Assembly: GCA_013423325.1 (NCBI GenBank)
Contig: BLJB01000269.1
Span: 26,773-90,772, forward strand
Length of the DNA stretch: 64,000 nucleotides
Source: Usnea hakonensis
Taxonomy: Eukaryota > Ascomycota > Lecanoromycetes > Lecanorales > Parmeliaceae
Direction of reading: 5' to 3'
The notes under the pieces were generated by a model. It ran no database searches and had not been told where the DNA came from. It worked only from the letters and a program-made list of their open reading frames with translations. Below are positions 9,420-20,463 of this stretch, piece by piece. Each line of letters begins with the position of its first letter. The first letter of the stretch is position 1. Position numbers and translations under genes: made by a program.

Positions 9420-11451
9420 ATGAACACCAGTCTCTACTTCTTTATAGCGTCATTTCTAGTCGTCGACGCAAAAATTTCACTTCTAGGAAAGAATGGCCTT
9501 CCTTCCACCCCAGCAAGTGTGACAGGATTGACACCGTTGGGAAACGCTGCAGTGTGGAATGAAGCCGTTACTATAGACGCTGCGGGTAACTTGACCAGCG
9601 GAACAACCAACCGATACTTTTATTCGCAAATTGCGTATTGGCAATCTCTTGAGAACAATAGTGACAGCTATCTCTCGGGCTTACCCAATCCTAATGCTGG
9701 AGCATCAGTGTCTCAAGTACTACAGGACTTACGATTGTACCCAGTGCGCTTCGATCAGGCGCAAGCTTCTGATCCGAAACAAACCTCGAGTGAGTGAAGC
9801 CCAGAATGTACCAACTTTTCGGCTAATGGTCGATGCCGCAGTCGTAATCACACCGATTCCTCAACAAACTATCAAGTCTTTTGGCGCATCAGGCGCTTGG
9901 TGGCCCAACGACCTCAACTACTTCCCTTACGCTCAACAACAAAATCTATCTCAGCTTTTGTTCTCAAAGGATTGGCTCTATCTTAGTGGCTACCGTTACA
10001 ACATGGGCGCCAGCGGAGACCGGGACAGCAAGAATGTGACCACTCCTGGTATACCTTCAACCCGAGCGGTCCAGTCATTTATGAAGACTGATGGAACTTA
10101 TGACTGGGAACGGGACGGCTGCGGCGTGAACTTTTTGCGAGCCGCCGAAGCAGCCAACGTGTCGTCCATCACATTTTTCGTGAATGCAGCTCCTTCTGGC
10201 CTAAACGCAACCTCCGCTACTTTGGCTCCCTGTGGCGGGAGTCTTGAACCGACTGCAATACCGGCGTTCGTCAACTACATTGAAACAGTTCTAGCGTACT
10301 GGGCCGGTCAAGGCATCACGATTGATTATATCTCACCCATGAACGAGCCGGATGACTCATTTTCCAGCTGCGGACAAGAAGGAATGGCAGTGTCAAAAAC
10401 CCTTCGAACGACTGTATTCCAACAACTTCGAGCAGCATTGACAGTCTCAACCTCAGCCGCCGTCAAAGGCGTGAAGATCATGGGCGATGAAACAAGCCAA
10501 ATTGCCAGTGAAGCGCTCGAGAACTACGGCAACTGGTTGCCGGACTCCCTCAAAGGCCAATACATTGACGCGATAGCTGTCCACATGTACGATTGGCCCG
10601 ATGACGCGACACTTTTGAACTACGGACAGCTGATCAAAAACTCCTCGGCCGGAGCCTCCCCCCCACCAATCAGGATGACGGAAATCTCATCTTTCCAATC
10701 CGCCTCCGGGATGCATCGCGGATGGGGATGGACCGGACCAGCCGCAATGAGCTCGCAATACGACCCCACCATGGATAGTGCCCTTGACATGGCACGCATG
10801 ATCTGGCAATGGCTGACGCTTGTGAACGCCGAGTCCTTCGACTGGTGGACCGCCGTCAGCACCATGATGGCCTGCTCCCCAAGCACAAATGCTGACTGCG
10901 CGACCATTGCCAGGAATGGCAGTGGCTGGAATGACGCGCTCATCTATATAGACGGCAACTACCCCACCACGAAAAACTACAACTTCTACCTGACCAAGCG
11001 CTTCTGGGTCTACCGCCACTTCACAAACTTTATCCGGCCCGGTTCCGTGCGATACGATATTCCCAACGAGGTACTTCCCTACGGCACCGTTGCGGTGGCA
11101 TCCATGGGTACGAACAACGTTTGGCAAGCCACCTTTATCAACCGCAATGATACCGCTCAAGTTGTCACCATGAAGTTACCGGGATCAGCGGCAAAGATAG
11201 AAGGACTGGTGCAGACAACTGACGGTGTGGATTGGGGGAATGTAGTATGGCCAAAAGTGGCTTCGAACAATGACATTTCGTTGACGTTGCCAGCGCGCGG
11301 GGTGTTGACGGTGCAATTCAGTGTCTCGGGACCACTGAGTGGGAGATCGGCTGCGGCTCGTGGCGAGGGGCTGGAGACCCGTCATGCATCGAAAACACGT
11401 CGGAGCGGAAGGTATGGTAGGCGGCATGATAGGGGTAACTCCCAAGACTGA
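9420..11451 (+). CDS. secreted glycoside hydrolase family 30-type (endo-beta-1,6-galactanase-like) enzyme
   Basis: Two exons, 9420-9789 and 9842-11451, joined across a 52-nt intron (GTGAGT...GGCTAATGG...GCAG), give about 659 residues. Residues 1-17 are a signal peptide (hydrophobic to VVDA). Residues 18-123 form an extra N-terminal segment I do not recognise. From residue 124 a TIM-barrel hydrolase follows, beginning with the conserved FGASGAWW strand. The expected clan-A pair is visible: acid/base Glu292 in MNEPDD and nucleophile Glu404 in RMTEIS. The C-terminal beta-sandwich ends near residue 620 with a Ser/Arg-rich basic tail. Related enzymes act outside the cell on beta-1,6-linked galactan side chains or similar plant polysaccharides; the precise substrate here is inferred. 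About ten N-glycosylation sequons fit secretion. Confidence 0.82.
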
Positions 11452-13351
11452 GTACCCTCGGTAGCAGAGAACTAGAATAAGATGATCCCGTCCCCTTTCG
11501 CTTCACACTTAGAAATCGAGAAGTCAGTCACTGGAGCAGGACTTCGTGACAGGACGGGACGGGGTCTTCATCCATGTAAATAGCTCTAGCAATACATAAC
11601 CCCAACATACTCACACCCTTTTCAGATTGCCTCGAAGACTAGCACAATTTCAACGACCTACCTCCTATTCCTACTCAAAAAGTGCTACGATCCCTGACCA
11701 TATACCCTAACCCAGCCTCACGCAATGCCTCCTTCAACTAACCGCTAGAAGCCAATCCTCCAAACCCCGCGAGCCTTCCTCACCTGTACCCTACATAACA
11801 GACTCCGCAACCTCAACCTCCTTGGCAAAGACCAAAACTTCAAGAGAAGAACGATCCACAAGACCAGCTCGAATTAGTAAGCCCGTGATTGCCTCGAGAT
11901 ATCGACCCTACAGACACCACAACCCCCTTTCCTTCTCCACCCACAGAACCTAAAGCTTCTCACAGAATCTGCGAGTTGACCACAGCGTATCCTCGTATAA
12001 GCCAACAGAGACCTAAGTGACTAAGAGCTGACTCGGAGCTTCTTAAACCGCTTCTCCGAACACTGCGAGCGATGCTGCTCGTATGCTGTGCATGTTTCCA
12101 GCAACGTCTGTAGCACATAAAGGGTTTTGGACCCGAATTGCAGGGTTAGGGAGTATCGCTTAGAGCAGGGGTGATTGGTGATGATTCGCGGCAGCTCTGA
12201 GGTCCTAACATTAGCGCTTCTTCTTATGATGTTCATCGAAGGTCAGTAGAGCGATCTCCTGTCGAAGCATTCTAGAAACCCTATATCGACGTTCACAACT
12301 TCTCCGAGGGTCGATATTCAATTTTTATGTATCAAATTTTGGCTCTACGTAAGTCGCCGGACTCGCCCACTTCAACAGCTGATCCTCATTTTCGCTATAA
12401 AAAGCAGCGAATATCTCTCCACTGCAACTTTGTGGCCTAGATAACGCTGATGTGAAGCTATTCTCGTTTTAGTTGATGATATATAATCCATTGCGGATAT
12501 TTTAGAAGCTCGTGCCAAGGAGTCAAGAAAGAAGGGAGACTTCCAACGCCAGGGGTAACCTTTGCGGAAGAACGGATGACCCTCAAAGACAATGAAGCAT
12601 TGAAATGGGTCCCAGTTGTGGATGACGAGCGGGCGACATATGTCGAAACCATCAACCTTTTTCTGATACTCAAGGATAGATCTCCGAGTCTAGGTAAACA
12701 GAGTCGGAAGATTATCGTATCTAAGAAATTGGCCAAGAAATAAAAACAGGTAACAACACAACCTGGGAAAAGAGCCGATATCAATGTCTGACTGAAAGAG
12801 ATATCCGAGATCAAGCACCCTGTCTTCTGCCGACTGTTGCTCTCGTATCCAGGTCTGCTACCAGCCGCAATCCGAGCTGATAGCGTCAAAAAGTCCATGG
12901 ACGATGTACATGTCAAGGATGAGGATGTAGGAGATACATTCCTGAAAATGGAGATTCCGAGTAGGCGCTAAAGAGGCGATCCTCTCCTGATTGGTCGACA
13001 GTCCCCCTCCTCTGGCTTACTAAGGGAATGAGGTGCATAAGGTAGGCGCTAGGCCTACGTCACATGAAAACGAATACGACAGATCGCCCTAGCACTCGCT
13101 CCCATGGCGCCAATCACCGGTCCAGCCTGAGACCCGGCAGCCCGTCACCGGGGGTGAGTGCATAAGATTTCTGTCCTTTCGGCTAAGTAAGGTACCTAAG
13201 TACCTCTTCTACCTACCTTACCTTATCTTACCTTACTTTACCCTCCCTTACTTTATTGAACGCACCCAAACCTTTTTTCTTCTTCTTCTTCTTCCTCCAC
13301 CTCCTCCTCCTCCTCCTCTTATTATCTTTCTCTTCCCCACTCCGCCCAAAC
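11452..13351. other. intergenic, no supported gene
   Basis: Nearly 1.9 kb. A reading frame of 152 codons exists on the minus strand (12458-12916). On the plus strand a fairly protein-like 55-codon ORF runs 12576-12743 (Lys/Glu-rich, ending KKLAKK), without a plausible upstream exon. Neither is convincing. The last 170 bp before 13352 are a pyrimidine-rich promoter/leader with ACCTACCTTACCTT repeats and a CTT/CTC microsatellite at 13274-13320. Confidence 0.4.
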
Positions 13352-15274
13352 ATGGAGCATTCTCCCACCTCGGACTCTTCCCATACTTCTCCTCCTGCAC
13401 AAGATGTTGAGAGCGTCGTAAAGAATGAGAATGCCTCAGGCCAAGATGCCGCCAAAGAAAACGATGGCAATGGCGATGGCGAGCACCGTTACGACTATCC
13501 TACAGGCCTCAAGCTTGCCTCGATCCTGGCGGGCGCCACCATGGCATACTATCTCCTTTTCCTCGACCTGGCCATCATTTCCACCGCAACGCCCGCCATT
13601 ACTACCGAATTCAACGCCTTGATAGACATCGGCTGGTACTCGGGTGCCTATCAACTGGCAAGCGCTGCCTTCCAGCCACTGAGTGGCAAGATCTACACCT
13701 ATTTCTCCCTCAAGGTATGTCGACTGCCGCCCCTGTACTCCGCTCGCTTGACTGAGCCGAAATTCCCCCAGTGGACCTTTCTCACCTTCTTCTTCGTCTT
13801 TGAGCTGGGTTCGGCCATATGCGGTGCGGCACAATCGTCACCCATGTTCATTATTGGCCGCGCCATCGCCGGCCTTGGTTCTTCCGGTCTGTTTACTGGC
13901 TGTCTTACCACCGTCGCCAATTGCGTCCCAAAAGAGCGGCGGCCCTTGTTTCAGGCAATCAACATAGGTATTGGCCAGCTTGGTCTTGCGTGCGGCCCCA
14001 TCGTTGGAGGTGCCTTCACAACCGGCGTCTCATGGAGATGGTGCTTCTACGTCAACCTACCCATCGGTGCTGTCGTTGGCCTCTGCCTCATCTTCAATCG
14101 AGTGCCAGAGGCAACTGTCAAGCCTCCCTGGCGCCAGGTTCTCGGCACCGCCGTCAAGTCGCTAGACCTGGTCGGATTTGCCCTCGTTAGCCCGGCTGCG
14201 ATTATGCTTTTGTTAGCCCTCGAGTATGGCGGCAACCAGTATGCCTGGGACAGCTCGGTCGTCATTGGCCTACTATGCGGAGCCGCTGCTGTCTTTGCGC
14301 TCTTTTTATTCTGGGAACACCGAGAAGGGGACGGTGCAATGATCCCGTTTGCCTTTCTTAGGAGCCCTATCGTCCGAGCAGCAGCATTGACGCAATTCTT
14401 TTCCCTCGGCGGCGTTCTCATCGGCGACTTTTACCTCGCCATATATTTCCAGACCATCAACAATAATTCGGCTCTGATGAGCGGCGTGCATTTGCTTCCG
14501 GTAACCCTGGGCCTGGTCATATTTACCTTCGTCACCGGCGGCTTGATACAAGTTACGGGCTACTATCTACCCTGGATTCTAGCGGGTAGTGCCATCGCAG
14601 CCGTTGGCTACGGACTCATGTCAATGCTGAGCCCCGCAACTACCTTCGGGCAATGGTTCGGCTACTTATGCGTCTACGGCATCGGTAGCGGCTTGGGAAA
14701 TTCAGGTGTAAGTTGCTTCAAATCAACTGCCGGGTCGTGCTCCAAATCTGACATCTCCCTACACATGTAGTCATTTATCGCCATCCAAAACCTCGTCCCC
14801 CTGAAACAGATCCCCACGGCCATTGCGATTGTCATATTCGGCCAGAACATAGGCGCCGCCGTTTGGGTTGTCGTCGGCAACGCCATCTTCAACAACACCC
14901 TGCGCAAAGAACTGACGCAGCGAGCGACGCTCATCGGGCCCAGCCCCGATGTCATCATTGAGGCTGGTGCCCGCAACATCCGCGCCGCGGGTCTGACTCC
15001 CTCTGAACTCGCAGTGGTCCTGGTGGCCTATGGCAAGGCGATTGATCGGACCATGTATCTCGGCATTGCCGTTTTCGGCAGCGTCATGCTTGTTGCATGG
15101 GAAATGGGCTTCACGAACCTCAACAAGGTCAAGCGGCAAAAGGAGCTCAAGAACGATAGCACACCTGAGGAGGGAGTAGATGTCTCATCGGATGTCAAGT
15201 CTGTGGAGCAGGTGCGCACGCAAGCCGGGAGGTCTGGGAGCAGAACAAGAAATCTCAAGGGGCTTAGTGAATAA
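13352..15274 (+). CDS. MFS transporter of the DHA2 (14-helix drug:H+ antiporter) type
   Basis: Three exons (13352-13714, 13772-14707, 14771-15274) encode about 600 residues. Intron 1 (57 nt, GTATGT...CCCCAG) is a multiple of three and can be read through. Removing it joins FSLK to WTFLTFFF as expected for the family. Intron 2 (63 nt, GTAAGT...TGTAG) removes an in-frame stop. Family signatures: LDLAIISTATPAI in helix 1 (DHA2 motif D1), GWYSGAYQL, GRAIAGLGSSGLF, and motif C GPIVGGAF...WRWCFYVNLPIG in helix 5. About 14 hydrophobic segments lie between an acidic N-terminus of about 50 residues and a charged C-tail. I chose ATG 13352 because the upstream in-frame Met at 13256 would add a poly-Phe/Leu run from the CTT-rich leader. 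It probably exports small molecules at the plasma membrane; no biosynthetic genes adjoin it. Confidence 0.88.
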
Positions 15275-15460
15275 AGCTAACCCGAAGGGGCTTAGCGAGG
15301 GCTTAGCAAGCGGGGTAGGGCTGAGGGACTGAGGCAAATTTGCTCAGGATAAGTAAGTTATACTCTACTCTATCTCTCATTCATCTGCCCAAGGTATCAG
15401 GTTATCACTGGGTATACCATTCATTCATCTTCAGCCATACTTCCAAAACACACACTCAAC

Positions 15461-16936
15461 ATCAACGGTGCCAGCTTCATTGACCAGCTACCAACAGAGG
15501 TCACCAGCAAGATTTGCTCTTACCTGCCTGCTGGCACTTCAGACATAGCCAACCTCCGCTTGGTCTCAGCCTTCTGGAAGAATGTAGCCACCCCAAGCCC
15601 GTTACCAATCGTACATCTGAAATTGTGAGTACATCTCCCATCATATGCATTCCGTCAAGTCCCACGACCCTGCAGTATGGGTCTACTGAAACAGAGCACC
15701 AAATTAGTAAAAGCCATATTGCTATTCATGAGAGGCCACAAAGCTGTCGGTCAAAGTCCCAAAGTGGAAGAATAGTGGTTGATAAGTAGCGCGAGATGCT
15801 TTTTATTTTCGATGAATTTTTCATGTTGTTGAGAGCTCGTATGTTCTCGCGGGACGTTTGCTCCGGCACTTGTTCTGGCGCTGAATCTTTAGCCACGCTG
15901 ATAGCTTTGAGCAACTCGCTGCTACTTCGAGACATCCGGTCATCAGTCAACATGTGACGCACCTCATCTACGAATCCGACATATTAGACCGCTACGAGTC
16001 TCAAGATGACTGGGAGTGCAACCTCGTCGGCGATTACACTACAGGAGCAATTACGAGACCAAGACTACGGTGTATTCATTATTTCAGAAGCCCTCAGCCA
16101 TGTACCAAAATTGACGAGTATTTCCACATCCTTCACTCTTAACCCTGAAGAACACCACCGTTACCTGGTAGGGCAATGGCGGACATGGTTACGACGTCCA
16201 TTCGACAACCTTGGTTACGGCCAACCAAGGGGCACTTCTCAATTACGCTCGCTTCTTCTTGGTTACTACACTGCTGGAACACAGCTTACGAGACTCGAAT
16301 TGGGCGATATCAATTGGCAGTTCCTGCAAAATGAGTCCGAGGAAAACATAAGAATGATGAACTGGTCTTTGCGCCATCTCCGCGAGCTCAACCTCAACAT
16401 AACCCTTGAATACGATGTTTGCCATCAAGTTTATGATAGAAAATCTGAACAGTGAACTATACAACTTCACCAACGCAGCACCGATGCTTGAGAGTCTTTC
16501 AGTATCGATCAAGATTGGCCCACTAGACTGTGTGACCGAGCTGAAGCACATTGTATTTGATCATCACTGGACAAATCTGAGGCGAGTCCACTTTGACATT
16601 TTTGCAACACAAGCGGACTTTGCGATCTTTTCCAGCCGCCATGCGCCCACTTTGAGACATTTCAGCCTCGAAAACGTCAAGCTACCCCATCAAGGCTCCT
16701 GGATATCAACCCTGGAGGGCACGCAAAAATCACTAAGCTTGGACACTGCCAAGATGAGAGGTTTTCTCGCTTGCTTTAATCCACCCCAGCGCTGGTCCCA
16801 TCACACATCCTGTTATCAAAATAGATTTAGTTCCCAAGGCGAAAGAAACCGTGACGCACTTTCAAAGTATCTCGTGTACGGAGGAACTTGCTCCTTCTTG
16901 GATGAGGAGAAACATCCTAACGAGGCGGGAACTTAG
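15461..16936 (+). pseudogene. F-box protein gene relic with frameshifts
   Basis: An F-box is readable from 15482 (DQLPTEVTSKICSYLPAG, then LRLVSAFWKNV) but has no in-frame ATG upstream. A 268-nt intron (GTGAGT at 15625 to TTTAG at 15892) joins it in phase to a segment reading SFEQLAATSRHP...THLIYESD...YESQDDWE, which is typical of fungal F-box proteins. The frame then slips between about 16010 and 16045 into ITLQEQLRDQDYG, runs to 16430, and slips again near an AGAAAATC run at about 16440 into LNSELYNFTNAAPMLESL. The last part to 16936 covers leucine-rich substrate-binding-like sequence. Two frameshifts plus no start point to a pseudogene. Base-calling errors at the slips are the alternative. 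A live copy would be an adaptor recruiting targets to an SCF ubiquitin ligase. Confidence 0.6.
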
Positions 16937-19024
16937 GCTACGTACAACTTGCGTAAGTCATCTGCTTTTCGGGAGCATTTCGGCGCTTCCATCTGAGCTG
17001 ACAACTCAGGGCTGCAGCACGTACAACATAAAAAGCCAGAAGTAGCAGAAGCTGTCAAGACTTACAATCAAGCCCATGGACGAGGGCCAATCGATCCTGT
17101 TCCGCTTTAATTATATTACCACCATCTCCATCAACCATAGCGAGTTCAGAGCGGCCCCTTCCAAAAGTATCGGATGTGTTTAGAGAAATCCGCACAGCAT
17201 CACAGGTCCAACCAACATGACCCAGAGCCAACCGGAGTCAGGATTAGTGCGTAAATAGAAGACACTACAAGTTCAAAGCCTCAATGAAGACATACCACTA
17301 AACAGATTCTCCGAACAAACATTGTACTCGGAGGCTTCCCATCTTCTCTACCTATCAGTCGTATACAAGGTCCATGTATTGTTCGAATTAATGGGGACGA
17401 CTTTTACTGGCACATGAATGACCTCTTGCACATGTAGCAGGCTGTCAATCTGAGGTTTGAGGTAAAGAAGATCGATATGCCTACCATATAGAAAATTTCG
17501 GGAGTATACCGGAATTTGGAATCATGACTGAGAGTCTAGGACATGGAGGTACTCTACGTGGTACAGAGCTATAGGACTAGGTCACAATGGACTGACTGGA
17601 CATCCAAACGTTGCATGATGTCTTTCCTTGAAAGCGTGTGGCACAGAGAAGTCAGGCTGGTTGATCTATGGACCAGTCACTCATTCACACAGAATTATGA
17701 CTCGTAACTCCAAATGCAGCAAATGACGTGGGGGAAAGTCCTGTCTCTGTAAGTCTTCTTCCTGAAAAGGCTTTGGATACGTGATGAAGAAGATCCGTTT
17801 TGGGGGGTATGTCGCGCGGAATTATGATGGTCAGGCTAAAGTGGTCCGATATTCGAAAACCACGAGTGCCCTGCAATACTGTATTTCCAGCAACGACTCC
17901 TCGTATGTCCGTGGAGCACGAGCCCCTCAAGTTTCCACGTCGGAAAATTGGAAAATTCCGGGACTGAGTAGATAAAGACGGGGCTGCCGAAGGAAGGGAA
18001 GAATAATCCTAGTTGCGGGATGACGTACTCTGCAGCTTGTGACCGTTGCTAACATAGAAATACTTAGATTGCGTGCAGCTTAGAATGGCCAGGATCGACA
18101 GCCAGGTGCTGCGCCGCTTGGTGGTGGAGGCGTAGTCATGGGAATATGCATGAAAAGTGGGGCAAATGAATCCGGAGATACGACCGAACAAGGCTGTTGA
18201 CTCGCACTCAGGATCGATTCAATTACGAGAATATAGACCAAGAAAATGTCACATTCGGCTTGACGTGCTGAGTACTTTAACCTTTGGTGCTTTATAGGTC
18301 CTTCCTTACACACCATCCTCGCACTATCAGGCTTGGCACTATCCTAAGCTTGTTGTTCCTTCAACTGCCAGAATGCGTTTCCAAAAATTCGTAACTGCAT
18401 GTTGAAGCCCCTATTGCTAAATCATTTATTTCATTCTTATCCCTAATATCGAACTGCCTATCGGGTGACACTTATCGTGGAACATGCAAGGTTGCCATCC
18501 AGCTATCAGCAGCCAAAGATATGCAGCTACTGACATGAACAGACAAATAAAGTAAAGCGCCATGCATGTATTTCAATTCATCCGAACTTTCCATTTCTCC
18601 GCGCAAGAAATCCCGCATAAAGATGATCCCTCCTTTTCTAGAGCAGACGATAAGGCTGCAATTAACCAGGCCTCGTTACCCTGGAATTCATGGGTTGTAC
18701 GAGCACAAATATGGCAGAAATCTTCACTCATCCAATTCTTTTCATCATCGCACAATCAGGCACCGAGGAACACCATGATCAAGACCATAGTTTAACCGAT
18801 TAGGTAAACCCATATGGAAATATGCACGCAACCAACTCCGAAATTGTGGCAGAAAATCCCTCGTATCGCATCGCAATGTATAAGCTTAAATGTAGGTAAG
18901 ATGTGCAGGGTTAGGCTGCATCGTGTGAGTGTAACTGCAAATCCTTGGTCCCAGGCATCAAGCCTTTTCTCCAAATACCATTGACTTCTCTGCTTCAGCT
19001 TGCCTTCCAAAATCATGAACCAAA
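16937..19024. other. intergenic, no supported gene
   Basis: About 2.1 kb of moderately AT-rich sequence containing only short unrelated frames. I see no recognisable protein, repeat array or RNA gene. Confidence 0.4.
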
Positions 19025-20463
19025 ATGCGAACAAACCTGACCCTGGCAGAACTTGAATTGCTCTTGAATGGACCAGCTGTCCACCCCCCTCCAGGTGTAC
19101 TATCAAACTTTGATGATCCTCCAAATCAGGACACAGTTGCTCGTACAATGACCGTATTCTTTATAGTTGTTGCAAGCCTAGCCGTTCTCATACGCATCTA
19201 TACCAGGCGTGTGCTTCTTCAATCATTTGAGTATGACGACTGTAAGTTATATTACTGCTAATAAGATCCAAGCTTCTGACATATTCCAAGATGCCTCCAT
19301 TCTTTCATGGGTAGAGCTCCTACTCTATCCAAGATTCGCCGCTAATTGTAATAGTTGTTTATGCTGAGTTTCATCGCTCCAGTCAGCCTCACACTGAAGG
19401 CCGGAGCTGGTCTCCACATGTGGGACTTGCAACTGAAGAGACTCTCCGGCTTGCTTTACGTAGGATGCCGATCCACTTTTACAAAGGACCGGCTAAAAAT
19501 GAGACTAGTTGGTTAACATCAGTATCATACTCTATAGTCCCACGGTTTTCTTCATCAAGCTCTCCATTCTTCTTCAATACACCCGGATTTTCGCACCCAC
19601 GGTCGAGGGGAACATGCGAATGGTAGTTGCAATCCGAATCTGTATTTCCACCATCTTTATCTTCTACATAATCGCGACGTTCTTCAGTATCTTCCAATGT
19701 AGCCCGCGGGAAAAGATATGGAATATATTGGAGACAGACGGTCATTGTTATGACGTCGGCGCCTTCGAAAAAGCCAGCGGAGTCTTCAACATAGTTTCCG
19801 ACTTCGCAATCCTAATCCTTCCGATATCCTCCGTGTGGAGACTGCACATGACATTCAGGAAGAAGCTTTTGACCACCGCCGTCTTTGCAATAGGTTTCCT
19901 GTAAGTGAGATTTCTCCAAATCTTGCCAGTCAACATGATACAACTTCTAGTATTGACATGCTACCAATGCTCACCAAAGCCCTAGTACATGCGCAACATC
20001 TATCGTGCGTACTTACTACACATGGAAAATCATCGAATCTTCCGATGAGAGCTACCTGCTGGTGCCGTTCGGGTTGTGGGGTTTGGCCGAGCTTTCAGCA
20101 GGCATCGTTGTCGGCTGTTTCCCAATCATGCCCAGATTCTTCCGACACGTTGGCACTAGAGCCTACAAGATTTGTAACATCGGATCTAGCATCACAAAAA
20201 GCTCCAGCTACAATCAAAGTGCCAGGACAGAACCACCAAGGACTGACACTTTTATCAAGATTAAAAATCATTCTGACAGGTATGACACGGGAGTGGACGC
20301 CCAGATCCATGGCGAACAATACATGCTGGACGAATTGCCGCACAATCAGGCAAAGATGGCAGCAGGTATCGGAATCCCCACGAGACGAGACGACCTAGAA
20401 CATGGTCTCCCAAACCCCGAACGCCTCTCAATGCGAAGCGGCAAACAATATAGCCAGATTTAG
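19025..20463 (+). CDS. SAT4/fungal rhodopsin-domain integral membrane protein, copy 1
   Basis: Five exons reconstruct about 403 residues: 19025-19241, 19291-19310, 19355-19459, 19509-19900 and 19986-20463. Introns of 49, 44, 49 and 85 nt all have GT-AG ends, and those at 19311 and 19460 carry GCTAA branch sites. The product has seven hydrophobic segments: helix 1 (FFIVVASLAVLIRIYTRR), then exon 3, then VNISIILYSPTVFFIKLSIL, FIFYIIATFFSIFQCSP, the NIVSDFAILILPI segment, the fifth-exon start and GLWGLAELSAGIVVGCFPI. The pattern GxHMWD, SPTVFFxKLSILL, FQCSP, SDFAILxLP and AxxxxGIVVGCxP is diagnostic of the SAT4/Fung_rhodopsin family. The cytosolic tail has a Ser-rich cluster. Function is unknown for most members, and no CFEM domain is present. 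It forms a same-strand pair with the paralogue starting at 23255. Confidence 0.85.

Noticed and set aside
10687..11160. 157-codon minus-strand frame inside the GH30-type gene
   Set aside because: Antisense shadow of a GC-rich coding exon; no start context or homology.
12458..12916. 152-codon minus-strand frame, with a protein-like 55-codon frame on the opposite strand
   Set aside because: No domain, no plausible start or splice context on either strand; both could be chance, so neither was called.
13256..13351. Upstream Met of the MFS gene
   Set aside because: Would add a poly-Phe/Leu tract translated from the CTT/CTC-rich leader; the Met at 13352 gives a normal acidic N-terminus.
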